A stretch of 64,000 nt of DNA from Tritrichomonas foetus (Eukaryota; Parabasalia; Tritrichomonadida; Tritrichomonadidae). Below, one piece after another: positions 19,992 through 30,116 of the stretch (its first letter is position 1; each line of letters begins with the position of its first letter). Made by a program: the position numbers and the translations under genes. The notes beneath the pieces were generated by a model, which worked only from the letters and a program-made list of their open reading frames with translations, had not been told where the DNA came from and searched no databases. The stretch lies in NCBI GenBank assembly GCA_001839685.1, contig MLAK01000629.1, positions 1-64,000 of the forward strand. The letters run 5' to 3'.

Positions 19992-20325
19992 AATTCGATC
20001 CCAATCTTGAAATTCCGGAGACCGTTATTTCGGATATAATTGAGTATATTGTGAGTGAAATAGGTTCTTATGCTGCTATTTGGTGTTCTTCATTTCAAGG
20101 CTCACTCATCATCCCAAACACTATTCGACGAATGAGAAAATCATTTTACAGATGTTCTGGATTCACAAGTAACTTAGTTATTTCGAATTCAACTGAAACA
20201 ATTGATGCTTCTGCATTTGATTGATGTTCAAGATTCACAGGATCATTAATTATTCCTAATTCAGCATTTATATTGGTGATTCTGCTTTTAACTCGAATTT
20301 TTACAGAAATTGAGCAAACGAATCA
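19992..20325 (+). pseudogene. BspA-type leucine-rich-repeat relic
   Basis: Translation gives degenerate copies of the BspA/TpLRR repeat: EIPETVISDIIEYIVSEIGS, SSFQGSLIIPNTI, RCSGFTSNLVISNSTETIDA, then a TGA stop at 20221-20223, then CSRFTGSLIIPNS. A frameshift follows near 20270, after which YIGDSAFNSNFYR continues the pattern. SGFTGSLxIPNSV...IGxxAF is the repeat of the very large BspA-like surface-protein family of trichomonads. Only about four repeats remain, with one stop and one frameshift and no signal peptide or membrane segment. It is therefore a dead fragment. Weak traces may extend to about 20640. Confidence 0.75.
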
Positions 20326-21377
20326 AAATCAAACACTGATTTATTTTCTGATTTTTATGACTCTCATCTCCCTTATCCACTTCAGTCACCTTCATTTTCA
20401 CCCTCATTATCTCCTTTATTATCAACTTCACGTCACCATCAATGAAAACGAATGATTTCAAGAGTGAAATTACATATTCAAGAACACTATTTCTAACAAA
20501 ATCACTGATATTCACAAAAACAGAAACTATTGGTTATTCTATGGAAGATACATTTATCAAAGCAATTGAAGAAATCAAATTATATTCTGTTACTTAATAA
20601 TATTATGAAGATCCTCTTCATCATAACAAAACCATTTATCAATCAATTTCGTCTACATAGTTAACATCATCCTTGATGTTATTATGTTTTCAGAGAAAAA
20701 AATTATTTTAAAATTTTATCAGAATCGAGAATTCGATCGGCAATTGGTCTCTTGATGATACGAAGGATTATTTTAATGCTTGGCTTATTGACAAATAGAG
20801 TTGTGAGTGTTATTCAGAAAATGAAAGTCTAAGATACTAGATACTCAAAAAAAAAAGTCGCAAGAACAATTTTTATTCATTTTTTGGAATATTTCCAATA
20901 ATCTGGTCAAAAAATAAATAATATTTCTTGTTCCCTCTTCAATAAGTTATTTTATTATTAATTATTAACGATGTTCACTCGAATTTCTTTCTCTAATAAA
21001 AATATCACGCTCATCTCTTTTTTTTTTCAGAGTTCCTTTGATTCATTTATTCCTCAACATCCATTTCCTAATTGAGTGTTACATTTTTTGACCAAAACCA
21101 CTTCGATTACCACAAAATAATAAATTAAAAATAAAGAAAGACTAGAATATGAACAACATTTAATAAGGAAAATAAAATTATTGCATCACAGCAGCACCCT
21201 TTAAAATACTCGATCAAAATCAAAATGAAAGAGTTTGAAGAAACTCTATTTTTTTAAATCTAAAAAAACTTATTTCACACAAGCACCAAAATAGCAATTA
21301 CATTTTCGATTTTTTGCCATCGTTTCACTGTTTCCAGACTTCTACTCACTCTAAATATTCATTCATTGGTATTGATT
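20326..21377. other. Intergenic, possible decayed LRR tail
   Basis: AT-rich. A short stretch near 20511-20597 reads KTETIGYSMEDTFIKAIEEI in one frame and may be the remains of the C-terminal part of the BspA relic. No supported gene. Confidence 0.35.
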
Positions 21378-23228
21378 TCAGGCAAAAGTTTTATTTTTCA
21401 TTCCTTGACGATTGTGGATCAATGGTGCTTTGAAAGATAGCATGTTCCTCTTGGCCATGGCCTGTCCATATTTATTGCTTGCTGGCGAATTTGCTGCTAT
21501 GTTAATATTTGATTGATATGAAACACATTCTGGAATATTTCCGGAAGTTTGATTATGACCAAATTCATCGCCTGAACTAAATTGCCCGGAGCTTCCAACG
21601 AGTGAGGCATTTTCTTTATTAGCTTCTTCCGAAATAGTATACATGCTTTTACTCTGGCATTTCGTTCCTGTACTGAAGCTTAGCAAGTTTAAGTTCGATC
21701 CTGATATTGATTTGCTTAAGTTTCGGCCTCTTGCATAACTTTTTTCATCAAGACCAATATTTCCATTGTTATTAGAAAAATTAATTGCCGAATAAGGGGA
21801 AAATTGATTTTGTTCCAATTCTGTAAAGACAGGTGACATCAAAATTTCATCCACTGTTGGGCGTGATTCTGGCTTGATGGAAAACATCCTTTTCATTAAT
21901 TGGATAAAGTCATAACGAATTTGAATTCCATTAAAAAATATATAACCCATTGTTATCGATTTCTCCATCACACGCGTGTCTTCTTTATTCCAGGGAAGGT
22001 TTCCTGCAAGTAGTTCATAAAATGTAACAGCAAGCGCCCATACATCGCTTTTGTATGGATCGTGTTTTTTCCTTAAGATTAACTCTGGCGCCATGTATGG
22101 TCTCGTGCCTCCAAACTTCGCGAAAAGTTGGATTACATTTTCATCACTCACATCACCCCCGTTGCTCAAAGAAATATTTGCGCGATTAAGGCTTGCTCCA
22201 TGTGAAGGAGGCAAGCTTGGAATTCTGACACGACTTTTCATATTCAACAAGTGAGTTTTATTATTATTGTAGCTTGGAAGGTTGCTTGTGCTGTTGTTTA
22301 TTTTGGCTGGAATCGGGTTTTCCTGGTATGGGGGGAGGTTTTGAAAGCTAGAAATTTCACCATAACATCCCAATGATGGTGAATATCGGGGAAGGCCTGT
22401 CTTTGATATGGAATTTCCGATACTTCCTGGTTCAATATTATTATTACATTGTTCTGAACTGAGCTCCACTTGACCATTATTATTACTTAAATCATTACAA
22501 ATCACATCATCATTATTTAAATCACTATAATTTAAATCATTATTAATTAAATCATTGTTGGTCAAATTAGAGGTCAAATTGGGTGTCAGAGGATTCTCAT
22601 CGTTCTGTTCGAAATTGAGTGTTCGAAAAGCCTTTGAAATTCCAAAATCTGCCAGTTTGCACCTGTTGTTCTTATCAATGAGGACATTGGCGGGCTTCAG
22701 ATCACGATGGGCGATTCCTTGGGAATGGCAATATTTCAGCGCCTGCAGAATTTGAAAGCAAACCTGGAAGAGGACCTCATCCTTGAGCTTCCCGTTTGTC
22801 TTGATGTAATCGGCGAGGCTCCCCCCTGGGCAGTACTCCAGAATGACGTACAAAAAATCCGGGTCGAAGAAATATTCATACATTTGAATGATGTTTGGAT
22901 GGTCCATTTTGATCAGATTTGAGACCTCTTGGTCAATCACCTCAACGCCGTCCTTGAAGCGGTTCGAGACTTTGACTGCGAATTCGCATTGATATCGACT
23001 GCTATGGATAATGTGAACTGACGAATAACCTCCGTGATTCAGCTGTCTAACGTATGCGTAGCCGTGGCTTTCTAGCGTTTTCCTTATTTGGTCGATTTTG
23101 CTTTGCTGGAATGCAATTTTATCAGCTTTTGGGTGCTTCATTCCGTTTGAGGAGTTGGAAAGATATTCTTCATCGTAATGACCCTTATTGATGCTACTAT
23201 TGCCGTTTCGAATATGATAAGCGCACAT
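21378..23228 (-). CDS. Ser/Thr protein kinase (CAMK/ULK-like)
   Basis: 616 codons, ATG at 23228. The kinase domain starts at ~55: glycine loop LNHGGYSSVH, catalytic Lys in FAVKVSN, HPNIIQMYEYF, catalytic loop AHRDLKPANVLID at ~172-184, DFG in CKLADFGISKAF at ~195, GTRPYMAPELIL at ~372, and DVWALAVTFYELLAGNLPW. Between DFG and APE there is an Asn/Ser-rich insertion of about 160 residues, so the activation segment is hugely extended. The tail (~460-616) is Ser/Asn-rich. All catalytic residues are present, so it should be active. Assignment to a CAMK-like group rests on overall appearance only, and the substrate is unknown. The gene sits alone between long AT-rich spacers. Confidence 0.9.
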   Translation of the reverse strand: MCAYHIRNGNSSINKGHYDEEYLSNSSNGMKHPKADKIAFQQSKIDQIRKTLESHGYAYVRQLNHGGYSSVHIIHSSRYQCEFAVKVSNRFKDGVEVIDQEVSNLIKMDHPNIIQMYEYFFDPDFLYVILEYCPGGSLADYIKTNGKLKDEVLFQVCFQILQALKYCHSQGIAHRDLKPANVLIDKNNRCKLADFGISKAFRTLNFEQNDENPLTPNLTSNLTNNDLINNDLNYSDLNNDDVICNDLSNNNGQVELSSEQCNNNIEPGSIGNSISKTGLPRYSPSLGCYGEISSFQNLPPYQENPIPAKINNSTSNLPSYNNNKTHLLNMKSRVRIPSLPPSHGASLNRANISLSNGGDVSDENVIQLFAKFGGTRPYMAPELILRKKHDPYKSDVWALAVTFYELLAGNLPWNKEDTRVMEKSITMGYIFFNGIQIRYDFIQLMKRMFSIKPESRPTVDEILMSPVFTELEQNQFSPYSAINFSNNNGNIGLDEKSYARGRNLSKSISGSNLNLLSFSTGTKCQSKSMYTISEEANKENASLVGSSGQFSSGDEFGHNQTSGNIPECVSYQSNINIAANSPASNKYGQAMAKRNMLSFKAPLIHNRQGMKNKTFA

Positions 23229-25735
23229 GCGTGTTTATTAATTGGTTTAAAAAAATTCTTTTTCTTAAATTATTTGAAACAGCCCCTTGAAAAGTTTACT
23301 TTACTTGTGTAGATAATTGAAACATTTATATCAATTGAAATGTTTGTGAAAGATTTATACAATCAGATAGAGTCTATCAAAATATAATGAACTCAAAAAT
23401 TCTGAAGTTTAGTGTATTTCTATTTCAAATTTCATATCTGAAATGCTTTGTAAAGCAAAAAATTGAAAAATTTGATTCTAACAAATTGTAAAATAAATAT
23501 CTACAAGAGTTATATATATATTAAATTATTTTGTCCACATATCTTTGGAAAAATCTCGATATTTGTTGATTTTTTGCACTTCACAATTTTCAATGAATTG
23601 AAATTGAGGAAAATGTTTATTCATTTTTAGGATCAAATTCTGAATATTTTAGAACAATCATTTCATGTGGCATTCAATATATTCAATATATTCAATTCAT
23701 CATTTTGTTCTCAATTTAATCAAATTCTCCGAAAATACACTCAAATAATTGTGTTGGTATATATTATACTCGAGTATCAATATTCAAATGCTTTTTTTAG
23801 AATTAAAACAAGTTCATGTTGAATTTATGAGAGTATGCACTTTGTGAATTCCATTCTAGTGGGATCAAAACAAGATTATTTTTTCATAAAATGATTGAAA
23901 AACTACCACTTTTTCTGTTTCTAATGAATTATATTCAAAACTCACAACTTTTTCTATTAAGACTAACTTTGGTGATTTTTTTTTCCATCTGGAAATTGAT
24001 GGAACCCTAGGTGCATAAGCGATTCCTCATTGACTTGAAATAAAGTAAATCACTTTCAAAGTAAAAGTTCATCTTTTGAGTCAACTAATATTTTGAATAC
24101 AACGTTCAACATGAAAAAAATTGAGAACCCTGAACGGAGGCATTTCAAAAATTACTTTAAAAATATTGAAATTGTTTTTACGATCATAAGGACAAAGATT
24201 CAATTCATAATTGAGACAAAACATCTTCCTTCATTCCAATTTTATTCTCGAATCAGAAATACTCTATAAATTCTTCGTTATCTAAATAATTCCATTCAAA
24301 AAAAAGTGAATATTTGCCGCTAAAAATTTGTTTCGAAACAAAAAATAAAGTTTTGAATTTATAAAACTTTACAATGAGACTCTCTATTTTTTATGTTTCG
24401 AAAAAATAAAACCAATTCAATATTTTTTCAATACTAGTCAAATTCTAATTAATATTGAATAGTTTACATCATTATCAGTTCTTTATTTTTCAATAGTTTA
24501 TGTTTTTAATTAAAAATAATAACTTTTTGTGTTTATCGTCTTTTCCATTTATTTATCATCTCAAATTGAGTCATGAAACTATGAAAAAGGATAAAAACTT
24601 TTGATGAAGTGATCACGGAGAATGGTGCAACATATCAGATGTAAAAATGTTCAACCTTTTCCTAGTTTGCATGAATTAAATAAAGCGCTTGAAAATTGAT
24701 CAAATAATATTTTTTTGAAATAATTTGCCTAATAGATTGCCATTTTGTAATTTAATTTCTTTTCAATTTATTGATGCAACTATAGAGTGAATGACCTCAT
24801 GCATTCAGTTTTTAAAAAAATTACCAACTGAATTTTTTGGGCCAAATAGAAATTCAAAAGTGTTCTTTCGAAATTTTACTTTTTCAGAATTTCAGTCAAA
24901 TTTTCATGAGCGATAGCAGGAAATGGCGAATTTTTCAATAAAGTGATTGACGATAATTGTGATAATTCTACATTTTCACCGAATTCTTGGCCTTCAATTC
25001 ATTTTGCAAAATATTTAGTCATTTATCTGTTGTCAGAATTGAATTTCTAGGGAAAATTTTCGGTATAAGCTGGAATATGTCGAATCCAACCTATTCATAC
25101 TTGCCTTAGGAAATATTATCCTTGGTTATTCGGCCAAACAAATGAGTTAAAGTGAAAATAAACCATTTAAATCACTCCCACTTCACTTCATTTCGGCATG
25201 ATATATCATGGTATTCAAAAAGCTTGATTAGTTGCTTTCTATCGGCAGTTGACAAAAATTCTATTATAAAAAAGTTCATACATGATATTTTATCCATTTC
25301 AATAGTTACATGATATAATTCTATAAATTATGAACAATTTTCTGAATCATTATTTAAAATTTTCCCAATTTTTCAATTATTGTATAAATTTTCATAATAT
25401 TTTATGTTTATTTTCTCAAATCTAATTTGTCAAAAAGATCGCGAATATATTCTTATTTTCATGATTTACATTAGATATTTTCTGTTTTCACATATCTTAT
25501 ATTTCTATAGATATTTTACTGTATTTCAATCCGAATCACTAATCTTACTTCTTGATATATTGGTTGGTATATTATTCACCAATCACAAATATTCAATTCT
25601 TTTAATTATTGAATATCGATTCCCAATCTTCTCATTGAAAATCATTGAATAATTTTCCCTCAATATTAAATACATATTCAATTCCATATCACCAAATATT
25701 CATTTTTTTCTATCTCATCTCATCAACAGTTGTTC
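23229..25735. other. Long intergenic region, no gene supported
   Basis: 2.5 kb of AT-rich sequence between divergent genes. Only short, compositionally biased frames occur. TCATTTTTTTC at about 25699-25710 lies about 30 nt before the Myb ATG and weakly resembles a trichomonad initiator. Confidence 0.45.
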
Positions 25736-26680
25736 ATGTTTCTTCAAAATCCAAAATCAAATCACATGCAAAACAATCTCCAACATCCGATTCAAGCCAG
25801 TCTTCAATGTAACGTTCACCAGGTCATCCAAAATTCCATTTCGAATGGGATCCAGGCAAGACCCCACCGCGCCCATCCAAAGAGCAAGTTCACTCCGGAA
25901 GAAGACGAAATTCTGCGCACAGTCGTCGAAGAATGCGGACAATCCGACTGGGTTGAAATCGCCAAGCGCATGCCAAATGGCAGAAACGCCAGACAGTGTC
26001 GAGACAGGTGGCAGAACTATTTGTCACCCGATGTCGTAAACGGCCCCTGGACGGAAGACGAAGAGGCCCTCCTCGTCCAGAAATATAATGAAATCGGCCC
26101 ATATTGGAAGCAAATTGCGACATTCTTTCCAACCCGGACCGACATTAACATAAAGAGCAGGTGGAACTTAAGGGAAAGAAGGCTCAAGAAGGCCGAAAAG
26201 AATCGCTTGAAGCAAGTTAAAAAGCAAAGAGATCTTGAAGAAAAGGCGAAAATATTGGCCTTAGTAACCGCTAAAACAACTAACGTCTCACAAAATTCAA
26301 TTGTCAACTCAATTATTTCGGAACAACCGACCAACCAACCAATTATTTCTGTGAATCCAATTCAATTTTCCAATGAATCACGTGTCACAATTCATCCAAT
26401 TATCGACATGTCAAACATTCAAACAGAACTTCATGAAAACATTCAAAAAGTAACAACGAAAATTGAAGAAAATAAATCTAACCAAATTAATTGTGATCCA
26501 CTTCCTTCATTTTTCGGCGCAGATGATGATGAGAATAACAAGAGTGGGGATGAGTTCGAGAATTTCAATTTCGAGCTACTAAGCAACGAATTTGACTCTT
26601 CTGCAAACGAGTGCTGGAACTCACTGTTAATGAATGAAGAGAACAGTGGGTCAGAAGGAGTGTTCGAAGGCTGGTTTTAA
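25736..26680 (+). CDS. R2R3 Myb DNA-binding protein
   Basis: 314 codons from the first ATG, at 25736; the frame opens slightly upstream, without an ATG. Two Myb repeats lie at residues ~46-145. R2 is KFTPEEDEILRTVVEECGQS...W with recognition-helix phrase NARQCRDRWQNYL. R3 is PWTEDEEALLVQKYNEIGPYW with DINIKSRWNLRER. A basic stretch follows (KKAEKNRLKQVKKQRDLEEK). The C-terminal half is acidic and Asn-rich, as in an activation region. Trichomonads carry a large family of such short Myb factors, some of which bind promoter initiator or Myb-recognition elements; the nuclear regulator role is known for the family, the targets are not. The Myb part is visibly richer in G and C than the rest of the gene. 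Confidence 0.93.
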   Translation: MFLQNPKSNHMQNNLQHPIQASLQCNVHQVIQNSISNGIQARPHRAHPKSKFTPEEDEILRTVVEECGQSDWVEIAKRMPNGRNARQCRDRWQNYLSPDVVNGPWTEDEEALLVQKYNEIGPYWKQIATFFPTRTDINIKSRWNLRERRLKKAEKNRLKQVKKQRDLEEKAKILALVTAKTTNVSQNSIVNSIISEQPTNQPIISVNPIQFSNESRVTIHPIIDMSNIQTELHENIQKVTTKIEENKSNQINCDPLPSFFGADDDENNKSGDEFENFNFELLSNEFDSSANECWNSLLMNEENSGSEGVFEGWF

Positions 26681-26812
26681 TACCTTAAGAAAACAGCGAA
26701 ATAATGGAGTTTTCAATTTTGTGTTTTAGACTTATTTTTAATGTATTCTCTCTATATAAACTTAAAAAGCGAATTTTTTATTGTATTTTTATGATAACCA
26801 ATATTTCTTTTC

Positions 26813-26959
26813 TTTTGTTTCTTTATGCATTCCTTTTGTTTCTTTATGTGTTTCTTTTGTTTCTTTAAGTGGTTCTTTTGTTTCTTTATGTATTTCTTTT
26901 GTTTCTTTATGTATTTCTTTTGTTTCTTTATGTATTTCTTTTGTTTCTTTATGTGTTTC
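26813..26959. repeat. 21-bp tandem repeat, seven units
   Basis: Seven consecutive 21-bp units of the form TTTTGTTTCTTTATGTATTTC, three of them identical (26876-26938), with a degenerate eighth to 26980 and then 27 T (26980-27006). Because 21 is a multiple of three and the unit lacks stops, frames stay open by chance on both strands. I treat it as a minisatellite, not a gene. It lies between the 3' ends of the Myb and Rab genes. Confidence 0.9.
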
Positions 26960-27207
26960 TTTTGTTTCATGTTTATGCATTTTTTTTTTTTTTTTTTTTT
27001 TTTTTTCCATTTATTATTCTTCCTTGTTTTTTCTCTATCCAGAGCAGATCATAATCTTTCATTCACATCCATGAAGATTCCATCATCTCACATTTAATTG
27101 ATTCTTTTAACGAATCATAAAAAACAAGATGCTTCACATGAATTCAATTTTAGCAATGATACTGTTTATCACTCATTTCAAACAATGATTTTTTGTTTTT
27201 GTTGTTG

Positions 27208-27807
27208 CTAACAACACTTCTTCCCATTAGATTCATTTTCACTCTTTGTAATATCGACAGCAACTTCTTCATTCACTTTTTCCAACAAAAGATGATTGAC
27301 TTCGTCCATTTTCTGGCTGAGTTCATAAAACAAATCATCAATGCCTTCATTTCTTAATGCACTCGTTTCAAAATATGTTGCTTTCAACTCCTCCGCTTTC
27401 CTTTCAGCCACTTCGAATTCGACCTGACGCTGATCAGTAAGGTCAAGTTTGTTTCCAACGATGAAGACAGAATGCAAGTTTTCTGCTTCATTAGTCACTT
27501 TTTGATACCATTTCTCGACATTCTGAAATGAGTTAGATGAGGTGAGGTCAAAGACAATGATTGCATTGGTTGCATCTCGGCAATACGTGGAAGTCATAGA
27601 ATTGAATCTCTCTTGTCCCGCTGTATCAAAAATGCTCATTGGAATGTTGTTTACAACGATTTTCACATAACTCACTGCAACTGATGGCTGGGCATATGAA
27701 TCGAAATCTGCAGACTCATTACATTTCCTACTTAGAATGGATGTTTTTCCAGAATTACTATCGCCAAGGAAAATACATCTGGAAGGAAGGTTTTCATTAT
27801 TATTCAT
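27208..27807 (-). CDS. Rab-type small GTPase
   Basis: 199 codons, ATG at 27807, the usual Rab length. Nucleotide-binding motifs: G1 GDSNSGKTS (~15-23), G3 DTAGQERF (~61-68), G4 NKLD (~118-121), G5 ETSAL (~148-152). The C terminus ends KKCC, a double-cysteine geranylgeranylation site of Rabs. The switch I region reads PSVAVSYVK where Rabs normally have a TIG-type sequence, so the conserved Thr is Ser here. The Gln of DTAGQ needed for GTP hydrolysis is present. It would act in vesicle traffic at endomembranes; the specific Rab subfamily is not clear (Rab5/Rab6-like in overall look). Confidence 0.94.
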   Translation of the reverse strand: MNNNENLPSRCIFLGDSNSGKTSILSRKCNESADFDSYAQPSVAVSYVKIVVNNIPMSIFDTAGQERFNSMTSTYCRDATNAIIVFDLTSSNSFQNVEKWYQKVTNEAENLHSVFIVGNKLDLTDQRQVEFEVAERKAEELKATYFETSALRNEGIDDLFYELSQKMDEVNHLLLEKVNEEVAVDITKSENESNGKKCC

Positions 27808-28854
27808 ATGAATATGATTTAATCATTAAATTTTAATGTTGGGCTTTTTTTTTGAGTGCAAAAATGGTCGCTGTCATAATTTTTCCAAAAATTTGCCAAA
27901 TAAATGACACATTTAAAATGACAATGCATTTTCCACTTTTTTCACCTTTAAACAAAATCATATTGGTAACCGTAGTTTTTAACGTCAATTTTAACCTGGT
28001 TGATAAATTTATCAGAAATTCTAATAAAAATGTCACTTTTTTGGGAATTTCTATCAAAACAAAAAGTGAGAAATACGAAACAATCAGAAAAGTTTTGAAA
28101 AAGTCACTTTTTCTAGGAAACCCGATCAAAATACGATGAAAACTAATCGGGAATGACCGTACAATCGGATTTGTAAACTCTGAAAAAGTTTCGTAAAATT
28201 GACTATTTATGATTAATGCATATTTCTATCTTTTCAATAGCTTCATCGAGTGGGAAACGAAATGAATCGCTATAAAGATTAATATTAACAGAATTTTAAA
28301 TGATATTTACAAAATCTTAGTGCGACATGATTTATACCCCAAAATCGCAAACTTTTCCCCTTTCTGTTTTACAAGATATGGTTATAATTCGACGAAAATC
28401 TGACAATTGTCAGATTTTTATTGATAGTTTTTTTCAATATTAAAATAACTTTTTGATTAAATTAATGTACGGTTAGAATGGATCATTTCACTTTTTATAT
28501 TCTCACATATGTATATTTAATTTCTAATTTCAGACTTAATGGGGAAGAAAAGAAAGTATTCCAAAAGAAAACAAATACTACTTCCGTTGACGAATATTCG
28601 AAAAGTGCCCAAGTTTCCGAAACTGGTCAAAAACCATCATGTGTGGATGAATGATTCCATCAATGAAGTAGCTCCCATTATTTTTTTGAATATAAGTTTT
28701 TGTATGAGTCGTAATGATTTTGAATGAGAAATAAAATGAAATATATCGATCCACTTTTTTAGCACTTATCTAGCCATAAATGTAAACTTTTGTGAAAAGA
28801 ATGTGAATATTGCATTGAATTTTAAGTTATTTAATTAATTTATATATTGGGGAT
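27808..28854. other. Intergenic, divergent promoter region
   Basis: About 1 kb between the start codons of the Rab gene and the kinase relic. It holds only short frames without recognisable domains and the small palindrome GAAAAAGTCACTTTTTC near 28093. Confidence 0.4.
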
Positions 28855-29502
28855 ATGGGAGATTCGATCCCGACCCGCATTGGCCGTTACGCTATCGGCA
28901 ACCAAATCGGGGTAGGCGGCTTTAGTCGAGTAAACATCGCCACAAACGACCAAGGACAGCAGCTCTGCGTTAAAATTATTTCGAAAAAAAGAATCGCTCG
29001 GCCGAAAGACATAAAACACACGCAAGACGAAATCACCGCTCTTTCTTCGTTGTCGCACCCCAATATAGTCAAGTACCACAGCTTTCAAACGGATGAAAAT
29101 AATATTTATATATTCATGGAATTTTGTCAAGGAAAGAGCCTTTTGAAGCTCATAAACGAAAGGAACGGACTTCCTGATGAAGTTTGTAAGGTAATTTTCA
29201 AACAATTGCTTGAAACGCTGAATTTTTTACATGAAAATCATATCTGTCATCGTGACATCAAACCGGAAAATATAATTGTTGGATCGGACTATAAAATAAA
29301 GCTCATCGATTTTGGGCTATGCGCCATCAATTCGGAAGAGAATTCGAATTTCTTATTAAACACTTTTTGCGGGTCTTTGATGTATTCTGCGCCTGAAGTG
29401 ATTCGTAAGGAAAACTATAACGGGTATCAGTCGGACATTTGGAGTGCCGGAGTCACTCTCTACGCGATGGTGGCTGCGAGACTTCCCTGGAGAAGACCCT
29501 AG
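28855..29502 (+). CDS. Kinase catalytic fragment (N-lobe to DIWS)
   Basis: 215 codons, ATG at 28855. IGRYAIGNQIGVGGFSRVNIA is the glycine loop, LCVKIISKK holds the catalytic Lys, CHRDIKPENIIV is the catalytic loop, LIDFGLCA the DFG, and CGSLMYSAPEVI the activation-segment end, followed by SDIWSAGVTLYAMV. It resembles CAMK/AMPK-type kinases. The frame ends at TAG, missing the last C-lobe helices, which are encoded immediately downstream in the same frame. Confidence 0.8.
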   Translation: MGDSIPTRIGRYAIGNQIGVGGFSRVNIATNDQGQQLCVKIISKKRIARPKDIKHTQDEITALSSLSHPNIVKYHSFQTDENNIYIFMEFCQGKSLLKLINERNGLPDEVCKVIFKQLLETLNFLHENHICHRDIKPENIIVGSDYKIKLIDFGLCAINSEENSNFLLNTFCGSLMYSAPEVIRKENYNGYQSDIWSAGVTLYAMVAARLPWRRP

Positions 29503-29556
29503 CCAAATAACGACAGAAATTTTGATTGTGAGTACGATAAGAATAATAACTGTCAT

Positions 29557-29820
29557 ATGACCCTATCGTTAATGATCCAAATTTTAGAGAATCCTATTGT
29601 TCCTCCTGCTGATGCTTCTTTTGGATGTGCAGACTTAATCATACAGATTCTTGTTCTTGACCCGAATCGACGTCCGTCCGCTGCAGAAGCTTTGACACAT
29701 TTTTGGTTTTCAAGTCTGAAAGGGCAAAAAAGTGACAAAAGCCTATCGTCGTCAATTGAAAAACCCACTTTTTTCAAAATGAGCTTTGATTCTAGAATAC
29801 CTTATAGTAAACATGACTAA
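29557..29820 (+). CDS. Kinase C-lobe fragment
   Basis: 87 codons in phase with the catalytic fragment. The phrase CADLIIQILVLDPNRRPSAAEALTHFWF is the C-terminal end of a kinase domain (DPxxRP motif and final HFW helix). It is not an independent gene. Confidence 0.7.
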   Translation: MTLSLMIQILENPIVPPADASFGCADLIIQILVLDPNRRPSAAEALTHFWFSSLKGQKSDKSLSSSIEKPTFFKMSFDSRIPYSKHD

Positions 29821-30116
29821 TAAATATTAGACCGAAGCCAAATCGAATTACCTCATCACGCGCCAATTCTAATAACGAAAATCCAAATTCCAATGTCGAC
29901 TCTAATGTTGATAATGCCCAAAATAATAATGAGTACGAAAATGAACAGAAGGATGTTGATGATATGGGGCCAATAAAAAAAGGTGCAATGACAGGAAAGC
30001 CCCAAAGTTTAAATGTGAAAGGTCCATCACCACCCCACATGATCATGAAAAGAGTGAGAAAGAGGATAAGGAAGAATGCATCATCTTTTGTTGCACCTCA
30101 TACATTTAAGGAATAA

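Larger units (their letters stand above)
28855..30116 (+). pseudogene. CAMK-like protein kinase gene, disrupted
   Basis: One kinase gene in three pieces. The catalytic part runs to an in-frame TAG at 29500-29502, just after VAARLPW. The same frame then reopens and contains ADLIIQILVLDPNRRPSAAEAL, the normal end of a kinase C-lobe. After a stop at 29818-29820, a shifted frame (from about 29817) gives a 95-100-residue Asn-rich tail starting RPKPNRITSS and ending SSFVAPHTFKE, stop at 30114-30116. The bases after the TAG also read EDPSQITTEILIVST in a shifted frame, which fits a kinase better, so small indels may explain more than a point mutation. Either this is a recent pseudogene or the assembly has errors. 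Confidence 0.7.

Noticed and set aside
25404..25652. 82-codon hydrophobic frame before the Myb gene
   Set aside because: Ile/Phe/Leu/Tyr-rich composition is what AT-rich DNA gives by chance; no domain or promoter evidence.
26752..27097. Several overlapping frames of 60-97 codons on both strands
   Set aside because: They arise from the stop-free 21-bp repeat and poly-T; the peptides are pure repeats (KKQKKYI or HKETKEI types).
28539..28727. 62-codon basic frame MGKKRKYSKRKQ
   Set aside because: Short, no recognisable domain and a low-complexity start; not supportable as a gene.
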